Positions 1 to 12,439 of a stretch of DNA of 64,000 nt are shown one piece after another. The first letter of the stretch is position 1. Each line of letters starts with the position of its first letter. A program made the position numbers and the translations under genes. The notes beneath the pieces are model-generated. The model did no database searches. It was not told the origin of the DNA and saw nothing but the letters and a program-made list of their open reading frames with translations. Origin of the DNA: Primulina eburnea (taxonomy: Eukaryota > Streptophyta > Magnoliopsida > Lamiales > Gesneriaceae); NCBI RefSeq assembly GCF_022965805.1, contig NW_027331415.1, forward strand, positions 1-64,000. The letters are read 5' to 3'.

Positions 1-1138
1 TACCCAAAGATCTCAAAAATAATTCAGACATAAAAGAATGAGTAGCACCAGTATCAATCAAAGTAGTAGCTACTCTGCCTGAAATCAAAATAGTACTAGA
101 GATCAATGAAGAATCATGATTAATACCTTCCTTGGTCATCGAAAAGATACGACCCTGCACTCTCCCTTGGCTAGCTCCTCGTGGACAATCTCTGGCAACG
201 TGGCCTGCCGTGCCACAACGAAAACAAGTATGAGTGCCCAATCTGCACTCTCCTCGATGATGCTTGCCACACTTTGGACACAAAGGCTTCTCGGGATCAA
301 ATGGAACTGGCGATGGTCTAGGACTCGGCTCCATCTTGCCCTTGCCCTTGAAACGATCCCTGCCCCTCTGATTAGAACCCTGGCTTCTCTGATTAACAGC
401 TTGATGCCTCTCTTGCCTCTCCCTGGCGATGTCCTTCTCATCCTGCTCGGCTAACAATGCTTTGGACACAATCTCCTTGAAAGTAACGGCCTTGGACATG
501 TTGATATCACGACGAATCTCAGCTCTAAGGCCTCGAATGAAATGAGCGCCTTTATCTTTATCATTGGATGCAACATACGGAGCAAATAGGCAACCCTCTT
601 CAAACTTCAGAATATACTGACTAACATCCATGCTCCCCTGTCGAAGCTCCAAGAACTCCGTAACCTTCCTCGCTCGAAGTGCATCGGGAAAATACTTGTC
701 GTAGAACAAGTCCGTAAACTCAGACCACTTCAGTGTCGCAACAGTAACACTGACCTTCGTCGCATTCCACCAAATGCGGGCAGCTTTAACCAACATGAAA
801 ACAGCACAACTGATCCTGTCTTTGTCCTCATACTGGAGATGATCGAAGATAGCTTCAAGCGCCTTGACCCACTCGACAGCTACTAGAGGATCGGTGCTAC
901 CTGCGAATTCCGGTGGATCCATTCTCTTAAAAGCAGAAAAGACGGCATCAGTGCCAACAGCCTGAGCAACCTGACCTCTCACTTGGCCTCGACCCTGACC
1001 TGCTCCTTGCAATCGGAGCAACTGCTGGATCTGATCGCTATGAACTTTGGCTTGCTCCTTAAGCAACTTGCCGAACTCGTCGACAACTCTCGAGGAAGAA
1101 CTATCCTGACCCTCTGCCGCCTTACGCTTAGGAGGCAT
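1..1138 (-). CDS. Element A gag and start of protease, partial, open to the window edge
   Basis: Structural (capsid and nucleocapsid) polyprotein of a Ty3/gypsy retrotransposon. The start ATG is the reverse complement of CAT at 1136-1138 and the protein begins MPPKRKAAEG, as in the copy at 47128-48162. It has a retrotransposon gag domain (IWW and FYDKYFP segments) and a CCHC knuckle (CFRCGTAGHVARDC). The frame stays open through the knuckle into an aspartic protease motif (LIDTGATHSF, about 30-65), so gag and protease share one frame with no stop, as is usual for plant gypsy elements. Here the frame is intact, whereas the copy at 47 kb carries two 1-base indels in the same stretch. It is missing from simple ORF lists because no stop falls inside the window. 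Confidence 0.88.
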   Translation of the reverse strand, partial: MPPKRKAAEGQDSSSSRVVDEFGKLLKEQAKVHSDQIQQLLRLQGAGQGRGQVRGQVAQAVGTDAVFSAFKRMDPPEFAGSTDPLVAVEWVKALEAIFDHLQYEDKDRISCAVFMLVKAARIWWNATKVSVTVATLKWSEFTDLFYDKYFPDALRARKVTEFLELRQGSMDVSQYILKFEEGCLFAPYVASNDKDKGAHFIRGLRAEIRRDINMSKAVTFKEIVSKALLAEQDEKDIARERQERHQAVNQRSQGSNQRGRDRFKGKGKMEPSPRPSPVPFDPEKPLCPKCGKHHRGECRLGTHTCFRCGTAGHVARDCPRGASQGRVQGRIFSMTKEGINHDSSLISSTILISGRVATTLIDTGATHSFMSELFLRSLG

Positions 1139-1254
1139 ACTCTACAATTGCTCACAAGACACCAATCAATATATATAACAATGGATAGATGCAAGAAAAC
1201 ATACCCGGACAGTTGAAAGTAGACGAAGTCATATGCATTGGTCCGAAGAACACC

Positions 1255-1266
1255 GCTCTGATACCA
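1255..1266 (-). promoter_or_regulatory. Primer-binding site of element A copy 1
   Basis: On the minus strand the 12 bases read TGGTATCAGAGC, the usual plant LTR-retrotransposon site complementary to the 3' end of initiator Met tRNA. It lies a few bases inside the LTR (which ends at 1272), where minus-strand DNA synthesis would start. Confidence 0.88.
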
Positions 1267-1271
1267 CTAAA

Positions 1272-2882
1272 TGTGACACTCTGACCCGTAACGATAAAAT
1301 ACACAGCGGAATTTAAAATTTTTCTTTAAAATATGGAAGGAGTTTCAAAATACATTTCATAAAATGTTTACAAAAATAAATACATGATCATTCAAATGAC
1401 ATACAAAATACAAAATAATCATTCTTATGATCATGTCCCAAAATAATACAAAATAATCCTCCTTCCAACGGTGTATGCATATGACCCCCATCCACGATCA
1501 CTGTCCTGGTCGGTCGCTCTTATCTGCATCACATGAAAATAACTGAAATGAGTATAAAAACTCAGCAAGTGGAACTCTACATAGCAATGATACATAGTAT
1601 ACTCTGTAAAACATGGCTTTGAAATCTAAATACCATCAACTCTGAAACATGAATACTATAGCAATAACTGTAGCAATAGCAATAGATAGCAATACGATGG
1701 TATTTCTCTTTTCTATGGTTGGATTGATATCAATAGTATCTATGACTGTGGTTGCCAATATCCCATCGATATAAATCGATAACTGTGAGGGGATAAAAGC
1801 CTATGGTCGATGATCATCTAATTGCATGCAATGCTCTGACTATGATTAATCAATCCAATAAAAACATTTGAACTCTGAATAACATTTAAAGCCGTCGTTT
1901 CGCAATCTCATAATATCACTTGTATTCCCTTTTTAACAATAGTGAGACATCAATGCCTCCAATAGATAATCAATGAAATCAATACATAACAATGGATCAA
2001 TTGAAGGGAATAACACTTTGAAACCTTTAAAACACAATACATATAATATCATGTGAGCAAAAAGGATGAAATTCCACTTACAACCCAATAGAACACCTCA
2101 AACCTAGCTCTTGGTACACCACCTACAACAATAATCCATAAATAACAACAAAATCAACTCTATATCCACAAGTACAAGTCAAATAATCCATTAAACCAAC
2201 AAAACATCAAGCCCAAGTAAACCCTTAACTCAAAACCTTAATAGAATCGCACCAAAAACTTACCTAAGCTTCCTTATACCACGGAGAACGTCGATCTCAA
2301 GTCGGAAATCGAAACAAAGCCAAGAATCAAAGGTGGGAAGCAATTGAAATGGATGAAAACCCTTGCCAAAAGAGAGAAAATCGGAAATTAAGGAAAGAAG
2401 ATAAGGTAGGTATGGCCAACAACTCCCAAAAAGTCACTTAAAAACTCGCCCATACTTACACCGCGGGTGCGGTCACACAAGCACTGCGGGTGCGCTAAGC
2501 TCACGGCAATCCAACAAAATTCCATGCACGATCACCGCGGGTGCGGTGCTACAATTACTGCGGGTGCGGTCTCACCGCGGGTGCGGTCCTTGCACTGCCG
2601 CGGGTGCGGTGTCCTCACGGCCTTCAACTTCCAAAATGGTGAATAGTACACCGCGGGGGCACTCCTCTAAGAGCGCGGGTGCACTCTACTCACGGCAATG
2701 AACAGTAATAAATCAATTAAACTCGATCCGACACGCTGAAACGAACAATCAACACCAACTAATACCTCAACAAAAAAATAACCAATAATACTATAGCCCA
2801 AAACACAACCAATCATCTAATCACAAAACCCAAATAACAAGCGAAACTTAAATCGTACCGTACACCGGGCTCGGCTATTACA
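1272..2882 (-). repeat. 5' LTR of element A copy 1 (1611 bp)
   Basis: The LTR begins TGTAATAGCC and ends GAGTGTCACA on the minus strand. It matches 42092-43703 over its whole length with roughly 15 differences that I could count by eye, and matches the truncated copy at 48299-48935. It contains a cluster of GC-rich palindromic repeats (2457-2692), a TATA-like TTTTTAAG near 2437-2447, and a strong GTAAGT splice-donor-like site (2263-2258) about 175 nt further on. The stretch has no credible coding region. Confidence 0.9.
2457..2692 (-). repeat. GC-rich palindromic repeat cluster in the A LTR
   Basis: About eight copies of a 13-14 base motif, ACCGCACCCGCGGT on the element's sense strand, most containing the palindrome CCGCGG, spaced 15-40 bases apart in AT-rich sequence. 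The same motif in the same sense orientation occurs in the B LTR (32548-32785). It sits just upstream of the likely TATA region, so a role as promoter elements is plausible but inferred. Confidence 0.8.
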
Positions 2883-2884
2883 GA

Positions 2885-5800
2885 GGTCAGGGGTCAGATT
2901 ATAGTGGCGCATACTGTGGTTCGTGCGGAGGGCGACATACCACGGAGCAGTGTCAAGGAGTTCTGGGACGCTGCAACATCTGTAGGCAACAGGGACACTT
3001 CGCTAGAGTTTGTCCCCAGAGAGGTGCACAACGATTCCAGAGCACAGGATCATCAGCACCAGCGCCACAGATGGAGAGACAGGCATCTTCTGTACACCCC
3101 TTTCAGACACCCTCTACACAGACCCAGCAGAGACCAGGAGGTAGTCAGACTGTGAGTCAGCCTCCCCGACAGCAGGCACGTGTTTTTGCCCTGACAGAGG
3201 AGCAGGCGCAGGAGGCGCCAGATGACGTCATTACAGGTAACTGTTTTCTTTGCGGTTATCCTGCATATGTGTTGATAGACACAGGGGCATCTCATACATT
3301 CATATCTGAACATTTAGCATTGAGACATTCATTGCCTGTTGAGTCGATGTCTACGGTAGTGTCTATAGCTTCTCCGTTGGGAAGTGGTTTGATATCTGTG
3401 ACTACTGTTAGACACTGTATGCTTCAGTTTGAGGGGCATGAGATTGATCTTGATTGTGTAGTACTTGGTTTAGCTGATTTTGACTGTATAGTTGGCATAG
3501 ACATGTTGACCAAGTACAGGGCCACTGTAGATTGTTTCCACAAGATTGTCAGATTCAGACCCGACATGACAGATGAGTGGAAATTCTACGGCAAGGGTTC
3601 CAGATCTCGGATTCCCTTAGTATCTGCTCTGACTATGAGTAGATTGCTTCAGAGAGGAGCAGAGGGCTTTCTCGTATATTCAGTAGATCTACTGAAGTCG
3701 AGCCCAGCATTGGCAGATTTGCCAGTGGTTTGCAAGTTTGCAGATGTTTTTCCTGACGAAATTCCAGGGTTGCCTCCAGTTCGAGAGGTTGATTTCAGCA
3801 TTGATCTTGTGTCAGGCAGTGTTCCTATCTCGAGAGCTCCATATAGGATGGCACCGATAGAGCTGAAAGAGTTGAAAGCACAGTTGGAGGATCTTCTGTC
3901 CAAGGGATATATCAGACCCAGTGTATCACCTTGGGGTGCTCCGGTGCTTTTCGTTAGAAAGAAAGATGGTTCGATGCGACTGTGTATTGATTATAGGCAG
4001 CTGAATAAGGCAACAGTGAAGAACAAGTATCATTTGCCTCGCATCGACGATCTGTTTGATCAGTTACAAGGATCTTCGGTATACTCGAAGATTGATTTGA
4101 GATCAGGGTATCATCAGCTCCGAGTTAGAGACGTTGATATTCCGAAGACTGCATTCCGAACCAGGTATGGGCATTACGAGTTTATTGTTATGCCTTTCGG
4201 TTTGACGAATGCACCAGCGGTGTTTATGAGTTTGATGAACCGCATTTTTCAGAGATATTTAGATGAGTTTGTAATTGTGTTTATCGATGATATTTTGGTG
4301 TATTCGAAAAGTTTGACTGAGCATGCAGATCATCTGAGGATCGTATTGAAGACTTTAAGAAAAGAGCAGTTGTATGCCAAACTGTCCAAGTGTGAATTCT
4401 GGTTGCGACAGGTTGTCTTCTTGGGGCATATTATATCTGGAGAGGGTATTGCTGTAGATCCGAGTAAAGTTGAGGCTGTGATCAGTTGGCCGAGACCGAC
4501 TTCAGTGCCGGAGATACGCAGTTTCATGGGTCTAGCCGGGTATTATCGTCGTTTTATACGAGATTTCTCCAGTATAGCGAAGCCGATTACCCAGTTGACA
4601 CAGAAGAACATGCCATTCGTGTGGTCAGAAGAGTGTGAGAGCAGTTTTGTTGAGCTGAAAAAGAGGCTGACTAGTGCGCCTGTCTTGACGATTCCTTCAG
4701 GTACAGGTGAGTTCGTTGTATATTGTGATGCATTTCACAGAGGGCTTGGATGTGTTCTTATGCAGCGAGGGCACGTGATAGCGTACGCCTCTAGACAGCT
4801 GAAGCCGCACGAGACCCGTTATCCGATTCATGATCTTGAATTGGCGGCGATTGTATTTGCACTCAAGATCTGGCGTCATTATCTGTATGGCGAGAAATTT
4901 GAGATCTATTCCGATCATAAGAGCTTGAAGTATCTCTTTTCTCAGTCAGAGTTGAACATGAGGCAGCGACGATGGCTTGATCTGCAGAAAGATTTTGATT
5001 GCGAGATCAAGTACCATCCAAGAAAGTCGAATGCAGCAGCAGACGCCTTGAGTCGAAAGGTATGTGCTCTTTCCTTGTCGACGGTAAGTGTATCAAATTT
5101 AGTAGAAGATTGTTGCTTGTCTGGATTGACATTTGATACAGAGAGTAGACCGCTGCGACCTGCTGCGATTCAGATTGAGCCAGATCTGATTTCGAGGATC
5201 AAAGAAGCACAGAGAACTGATCCGAGCGTGCAGAGATCGATTGATATGGTCAGAGCTGGTCATATATCAAAATATCAGGTTAGAGATTCTATTCTGTATG
5301 TGAATAACCGTCTAGTAGTGCCAGATGTTTCAGATTTGAGACGACAGATCATGTCAGAGGCACACTGTAGTCGGTTCAGCATTCATCCTGGAGGCAGGAA
5401 GATGTACAACGACTTGAAGACACAATTCTGGTGGAAGCAGATGAAGACAGACATTGCAGAATTTGTGTCTAAGTGCCTGAATTGCCAGCAGGTGAAGACA
5501 GAGAGGAAGAAGCCCGGTGTTTTAATTCAGAGTTTGTCTGTTCCTGAATGGAAATGGGACCACATTTCCATGGACTTAGTGACGAAGTTACCTCGATCTT
5601 CGCGGGGCTGTGATGCGATTTGGGTTGTGATAGACAGACTGACCAAATCAGCGTGCTTTATTCCGTACAGAATGACCTATCGACACGATCAGATGGCAGA
5701 GTTGTATGTCAGAGAGGTCGTCAGATTACACGGTGTGCCGAAGTCGATCGTATCAGATCGGGATCCACGATTCACTTCTCACTTTTGGCACAGCCTGCAG

Positions 5801-6099
5801 CAGGCTTTGGGTACGACTTTACACCTGAGCACTGCTTATCATCCTCAGACAGACGGACAGTCAGAGCGGACTATCCAGACTTTAGAGGATATGCTGAGAG
5901 CTGTAGTACTAGATTTTGGTACTAGTTGGCAAGATTCATTGCCGTTGTGTGAGTTTTCATACAACAACAGCTATCAGCCTAGCATTGAGATGGCACCGTT
6001 CGAAACTTTATACGGAAAGAAATGCAGATCTCCTCTGTATTGGATTAAATCTCTGATGTACCAGAGTTGGGGCCTGATATATTCCGTGAGATGACCGAT
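2885..6099 (+). pseudogene. Element B gag C-terminus plus protease-RT-RNase H-integrase
   Basis: This is the gag-pol of a Ty3/gypsy element, starting at the A insertion scar. The knuckle [14 protein letters not shown] lies near 2970-3015 and runs in frame into pol. Numbering from the Met at 3071: protease DTGAS at 70-74, RT catalytic FIDD at 404-407, RNase H YCDA at 551-554, integrase zinc finger (H765, H772, C802, C805), and core D835, D896, E932 with the expected 35-residue gap between the last two. All catalytic residues are present. The frame shifts near 6042-6055, so the last residues are out of frame, and the gene is then cut at 6099 by the satellite. Its C-terminus resumes at 31833. 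The integrase end resembles plant chromoviruses of the Tekay/Del type (moderate confidence). Confidence 0.93.
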
Positions 6100-9000
6100 C
6101 AATGGACTTATTTTTGGTCTTGCCTAGAACTAAAAGGGGAGGGATTCATTTTTGTTGTTGTGTAATAGATTTCTCTAAGATGGGGCACATTTTAATAGCT
6201 TGTCATAAATCGATGATGCTTCAAACATCGCGGATTTTTTATTTAGAGAAGTCGCTAGGTTGCATGGCTGCCCTAGGACTAATGGTTTTCTTCTGGTCGC
6301 GATGTTAAATTCTTGAGTTACTTTCTGGAAAGACTTTATGGGCTAACACTTGACAAAACAAAATTGTGTGTTTTTCCATACTACTACTGTGGTCATCCTC
6401 CCACACGGATGGAAAAACTGAAGTTGTCAATAGAACTTTAGGAACACTTTTGAGTGCTATTCTTAAAAAGAACTTGGATTGACATTTCTATGGACTTTAT
6501 TTATGGGTTGCCTAGTCTAAGAAGGGGAGAGGGATTCTATTTTTGTTGTTGTGGATAGATTCTCTAAGATGGCACATTTATAGCTTGTCATAAAACCGAT
6601 TGATGCGTTAAAACATTGCGGATTGTTTTTAGAGAAGTCGTTAGGTTGCATGGCATGCCTATGACTATTGTTTCTGGTCGCGATGTTAAATTCTTGAGTT
6701 ACTTTTGGAAGAATTTATGGGCTAAACTTGGCCCAAAATTGTTGTTTTCTACAACTTGTCATCCTCAAAGGAATGGAACAAACTGAAGTTGTCAATTAGA
6801 ACTTTGGGAACACTTTTTGCCGTGCTATTCTAAAATAAACTTGGATTTACATTTGTTGGACTTTTTTTTGGGTTGCCTAGGACTAAAGGGGAGGATTCTA
6901 TTTTTGTGTGTTGTGGAAGATTCTCAAAGATGGCACAATTTTTTTAGCTTGTCATAAAACCGATGATGCTTCAACATTGCGGATTTGTTCTTTATGAAGT
7001 CGTAGGGTTGCAAGCATGGCTGCCTAGAAATTGTTTTCTCGTCGCGATGTTAAATTTCTTGAGTTACTTTTGGAAGACTTTATGGGCTAAAACTTGCACA
7101 AAATTGTTGTTTTCTACTACTTGTCATCCTCAAACGGATGGACAAACTGAAGTGTCAATAGAACTTTGGGAATCACTTTTACGTGCTATTCTTAAAAGAA
7201 CTTGGATTGACAATTTCTATGGACTTTATTTGGGGTTGTCCTAGGACTAAGAAGGGGAGGGATTCTATTTTTGTTGTTGTGGATAGATTCTCTAAGATGG
7301 CACATTTTATAGCTTGTCATAAACCGATGATGCTTCAAACATTGCGGATTTGTTCTTTAGAGAAGTCGTTAGGTTGCATTGGCATGCCTAGAACTTTGTT
7401 TCTGGTCGCGATGTTAAATTCTTGAGTTACTTTTGGAAGACTTTATGGGCTAAACTTGGCACAAAATTGTTGTTTTCTACTACTTGTCATCCTCAAACGG
7501 ATGGACAAACTGAAGTTGTCAATAGAACTTTGGGAACACTTTTGCGTGCTATTCTTAAAAAGAACTTGGATTGACATTTCTATGGACTTTATTTTGGGTT
7601 GCCTAGGACTAAAAAGGGGAGGGAATTCTATTTTTGTTGTTGTGGATAGATTCTCTAAGATTGCACATTTTATAGCTTGTCATAAAACCGATGATGCTTC
7701 AAAATTGCGGATTTGTTCTTTAGAGAAGTCGTTAGGTTGCATGGCATGCTAGGACTATTGTTTCTGGTCGCGATGTTAAATTCTTGAGTTACTTTGGAAA
7801 GACTTTATGGGCTAAACTTGGCACAAAATGTTGTTTTCTACTACTTGTCATCCTCAAACGGATGGGACAAACTGAAGTTGTCAAAGAAACTTTGGGAATA
7901 CTTTTGCGTGCTATTCTTAAAAAGAACTTGGATTGACATTTCTAGGACTTTATTTTGGGGTTGCCTAGGACTAAGAAGGGGAGGGATTCTATTTTTGTTG
8001 TTGTGGATAGATTCTCTAATGATGGCACATTTTATAGCCTGTCATAAAACCGATGATGCTTCAACATTGCGGATTTGTTCTTTAGAGAAGTCGTTAGGTT
8101 TGCATGGCATGCCTAGGACTATTGTTTCTGGTCGCGATGTTAAATTCTTGAGTTACTTTTGGAAGACTTTATGGGCTAAACTTGGCACAAAATTGTTGTT
8201 TTCTACTACTTGTCATCCTCAAACGGATGGACAAACTGAGTTGTCAATAGAACTTTGGGAACACTTTTGCGTGCTATTCTTAAAAGAACTTGGATTGACA
8301 TTTCTATGGACTTTATTTTGGGGTTTGCCTAGGACTAAGAAGGGGAGGGATTCTATTTTTGTTGTTGTGGATAGATTCTCTAAGATGGCAACATTTTATA
8401 GCTTGTCATAAAACCGATGATGCTTCAAACATCCGGATTTGTTCTTTAGAGAAGTCGTAGGTTGCATGGCATGCCTAGGACTATTGTTTCTGGTCGCGAT
8501 GTTAAATTCTTGAGTTACTTTTAGAATACTTTATGGCTAAACCTTGGCACAAAAATTGTTGTTTTCTACTACTTGTCGTCCTCAAACAGATGGACAGACT
8601 GAAGTTGTCAATAGAACTTTGGGAAAACTTTTGCTGTGATTCTTAAAAAGAACTTGGATTGACATTTCTATGGACTTTATTTTGGGGTTGCCTAGGACTA
8701 AGAAGGGGAGGGATTCTATTTTTGTGTGTGGATAGATTCTCTAAGATGGAACATTTTATAGCTTGTCATAAAACGATGATGCTTCAAACATTGCTGGATT
8801 GTCTTTAGAGAAGTCGTTAGGTTGCATGGCATGACTAGGACTATTGCTTTCTGATCGCGATGTAAATTCTTGAGTTACTTTTGAAAGACTTTATGGTCTA
8901 AAACTTGGCACAAAATTGTTGTTTTTCTAATACTTGTCATGCTCAAACGGATGGACAAATTGAAGTTGTCAATAGAACTTTGGGAACACTTTTGCGTGCT

Positions 9001-12000
9001 ATTCTTAAAAAGAACTTGGATTGACATTCTATGGACTTTAATTTTGGGGTTGCCTAGGACTAAGAAGGGGAGGGATCTATTTTTGTGTTGTGGATAGATT
9101 CTCTAAGATGGCACATTTATAGCTTGTCATAAATCGATGATGCTTCAAACATGGCGGATTTGTGTTCTTTAGAGAAGTCGTTAGGTTGCATGGCATGCCT
9201 TAGAAACTTTTGTTTCTAGTCGCAATGTTAAATTATTGAGTTACTTTGGAAGACTTTCATGGGCTAAACTTGGCACAAAATTGTTATTTTCTACTACTTG
9301 TCATGCCTCAAACGGATGGACAAACTGAAGTTGTCAATAGAACTTGGGAACACTTTTGCGTGTATTCTTAAAAAGAACTTGGATGACATTTCTATGGACT
9401 TTATTTTGTGGTTGCCTAGGACTAAGAAGGGAGGGATTCTATTTTTGTTGGTGTGGATAGATTCTCGTAAATGTGCACTCATTTTATAAGCTTTGCATAC
9501 AACGATGATGCTGTCAAACATTGCGATTGTCTCTTTAAGAGAATTCGTTAGGTTCAGGGCACTGCCTAGGACTATGTTGTATTCTGTGGTCGCGATGTTA
9601 ATTCCTTGAGTACTTTGGGAAGACTTATGGGCTAAACTTGGCACCAAAATTGTTGTTTCGCTACTACTTGTCAACTAAACGGATGATACAAAACGAAGTT
9701 GTCAATAACTTTGGGAACACTTTTGCGTGCTACTTCTTTAAATAGAACTTGGATTGGATTTCGTATGGACTATTATTAATTAGGGGTTGCCTAGGACTAA
9801 GAGTGGGAGTGGCTTCTATTTTATGTCGATTGTGGGATAGATTCTCTAAATGGTCACATTTTATAGCTTGTCATAAACGAGATCTTCAACTGCTGGTTTT
9901 TCTTTTAGAAGGTCGTTAGCGTGTGCATGGCATGCCAGGACGTATTGTTTCGGTCCGCGATGTTACAATTTTTGTGAGTTACTGTTTTTGGAAGACTTTA
10001 TGGGCTAAACTTGCACAAATTGTTGTTTTCTCTACTTGTCATCCTCAAACGGATGGACAAAACTGAAGTTGTCATAGAACTTTGGGAACACTTTTGCGTG
10101 CTATTAATTAGTAGAACTTGGAATTGACATTCTGTGACTTTATTTTGGGGGTTTTCCTAGGACGAAGAAGGAAGGGATTCTTATTTTGTTTTGTTGTTGG
10201 GATAGATTCTCTAAGATGGCAAATCATTTTATTCTTGTCATAACCGATGATGCTTCAAACATTGCGGATTTGTTCTTTTAGAGAATTCGTTTAGGTATGT
10301 ATGGCAATGCCTAGGACTAATGTGTTCGTGGTCGCGATGGTAAAAATTCATGTGAGTTCTTTTGTGAAGACTTCATGGGTCTAACCTTGGCACAAAAACC
10401 AAAATTGTTGTTTTCTAATACTTGTCATCCTCAACTTGTATGGACAACATAAGTTGTCAATAGAACTTGGAACACTTTTGCGTGCTATTCTTAATAGAAC
10501 TTGGTGATTGTGACATTCCTATGACTTTGATTTTTGGGTTGCCTAGGACTAAGAATGGACGGGACTTCTATTTATTTGGTTTGTTGTGGATAGATCTCTA
10601 AGAGGCACAATTTATAGCTTTGTCAATACAACCCATGAAGCACTGTTCAAACCTTGCCGGATTTGTTCTTATAGAGAAGTCCGTTAGGGTTGCACTGGCA
10701 TGCCTGGACTATTGTTTCTTCTGGCGCGATGGTTAATTCCTTGAGTTACTTTTGGAAGACTTTATGGGCTAAACTTGGCACAAAATTGTTGTTTTCTACT
10801 ACTTGTCACCGTAAATGGATGGACCAACTGAAGTTGCAATAGAACTTTGGGAACATTTTTGCGGTGCTATTCTTAATAAAACTCTTGATGACAAATTTCT
10901 ATGGACTTTATTTGTGGGTTGCCTAGGACTAAAGAAGGGTGGGATTCTATTTTTGTTGTTGTGGATAGATATCTCATAAGATGGCACATTTTATAGCTTG
11001 TTCCATAAAACCCGATATGGCTTCCAAATTGACCGGGATTTGTTCTTTAGGAAGTCGTTAGGTTGCTGGCATGCCTGAGACTATTGTTTCTGGTCGGATC
11101 TATTACAATTCTGAGGATACTTTTGGAAGACACTTATGGGTAAACTTGGCAGCAAAATTGTTGGTTTTTCTACTACCTTGTCCCCTCAAAGACACGGAGG
11201 ACAACTGAGTTGTCCAATAGAACTTTGGGAACACTTTTGCGTGCTAGTTCTTAAATGAAGATACTTGTGATTGTAATTTGTATGGACTTTAGTTTGGGTT
11301 GCCTACGACTAGAAGGAGGAGGGATTCTTTTTTGTTGTTGTTGGATAGATTCTCTTAAATGGCACATTTGATAAGCTTGTCAAAAAACCATGATGGTTCA
11401 AACTTGCGGAGTTGTTCTTTAGTAGAAGTCGTTAGGTTGCATGGCATGCCTAGGACTATTGTTTCTTTTGGGGGTCGCGAGCTGTTAAATTCTTGAGTTA
11501 CTATTTGGAAGACTTTCTGGGCTAAACTTGGCACAAAATTGTTGTTTTTCTAAACTTGTCATCCTACCGCTGATGGACAAATGAAGTTTGCAATAGAATT
11601 TGGACACGTTTGCGTCTATTCTTTAAATATAAACTTGGAGATTGCACATTTCTATGGACTTGTATTTTGGGGTTGGCCTAGGACTAAGAATGGGAGGTAT
11701 TCTATTTTTGTTGTTGTGGCTAGATTCTCTAAGATGGCACATTTTATACTTGTCCATAAATCGATGATAGCTGCTTCAAATTGCGATTTTGTTCTTTAAG
11801 AGAGTCGATTATGAGTTGCAATGGCATGCCTAGGACTATTGTTTCTGGTCGCGTAGTGTTCAATTCCCTGAGTTACTTTGGGAAGATTTCATTGGGCTAA
11901 ACTTGGCACAAATTGTTGTTTTCTACTACTTGTCAACCTCAAAACGATGGAAACGAAGTTGTCAATAGAACTTTTGGAACACTTTTGTGCGTATTCTTAA

Positions 12001-12439
12001 ATAGAACTTGGTTGACATTGGTATGGGCTTATTTTGTGGGTTGCCTAGGAACTAAGAAGGGGAGGATTCTATTTTTGGTTGTTGTAAATGTGATATATTC
12101 TCTAAGATGGCAACTTTTATAGCTTTCATAAAACCGACTGATGCTTCACACATTGCCGATTTGATTCTTTAGAGAAGTCGTTAGGATGGTGCCTGGCATG
12201 CCATGACTATTGTTTCTTGGTCGCCATGGTGTTAAATCTTATGAGTGTACTTTTGGAAGATTTTATGGGCTAAACTTGCACCCAATATTTGTTTTCTAAT
12301 TACTTTGTCATCTCAAACTGATGACAAACTGAAGTTGTCATAGAACTTTGAACACTTTTGCGTGCTATTCTTAATATAGAACTTGGATTGACATTCTGTG
12401 GACTTTATTTTGGGGTTGCCCTAGGACTAAGAAGGGGAG
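6100..12439 (+). repeat. Satellite array 1a: ~364-bp integrase-core repeats, indel-rich
   Basis: About 17 head-to-tail units of the 364-bp repeat (see 22579-31804), starting mid-unit (atggactttatttt) directly after the B codon at 6097-6099. Units show very frequent single-base insertions and deletions, worst between about 9480 and 12420, so most frames break within 100 codons. The pattern resembles uncorrected long-read sequence rather than slow mutational decay, but I cannot prove this. One unit at 8853-8855 has GAT (Asp) at the position where other units have GGT (Gly). Confidence 0.92.

Larger units (their letters stand above)
1..2882 (-). mobile_element. Ty3/gypsy element A, copy 1 (5' part, runs off the left edge)
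   Basis: Read on the minus strand this is LTR (2882-1272), primer site, gag and the start of protease, cut by the window edge. It is about 99% the same as 47025-48935, which belongs to a second copy. The LTR has TG...CA ends and is followed by GAGGT (2883-2887). The same five bases precede the opposite A LTR at 42087-42091, so these are the two outer ends of one insertion event into B gag, now about 39 kb apart and in reversed order along the window. That requires a tandem duplication (real or assembly-made) after A inserted. Confidence 0.9.

Noticed and set aside
6102..8411. Separate small genes in the noisy array (up to 205 codons)
   Set aside because: All are frame fragments of the integrase-core unit joined by indels; not genes.
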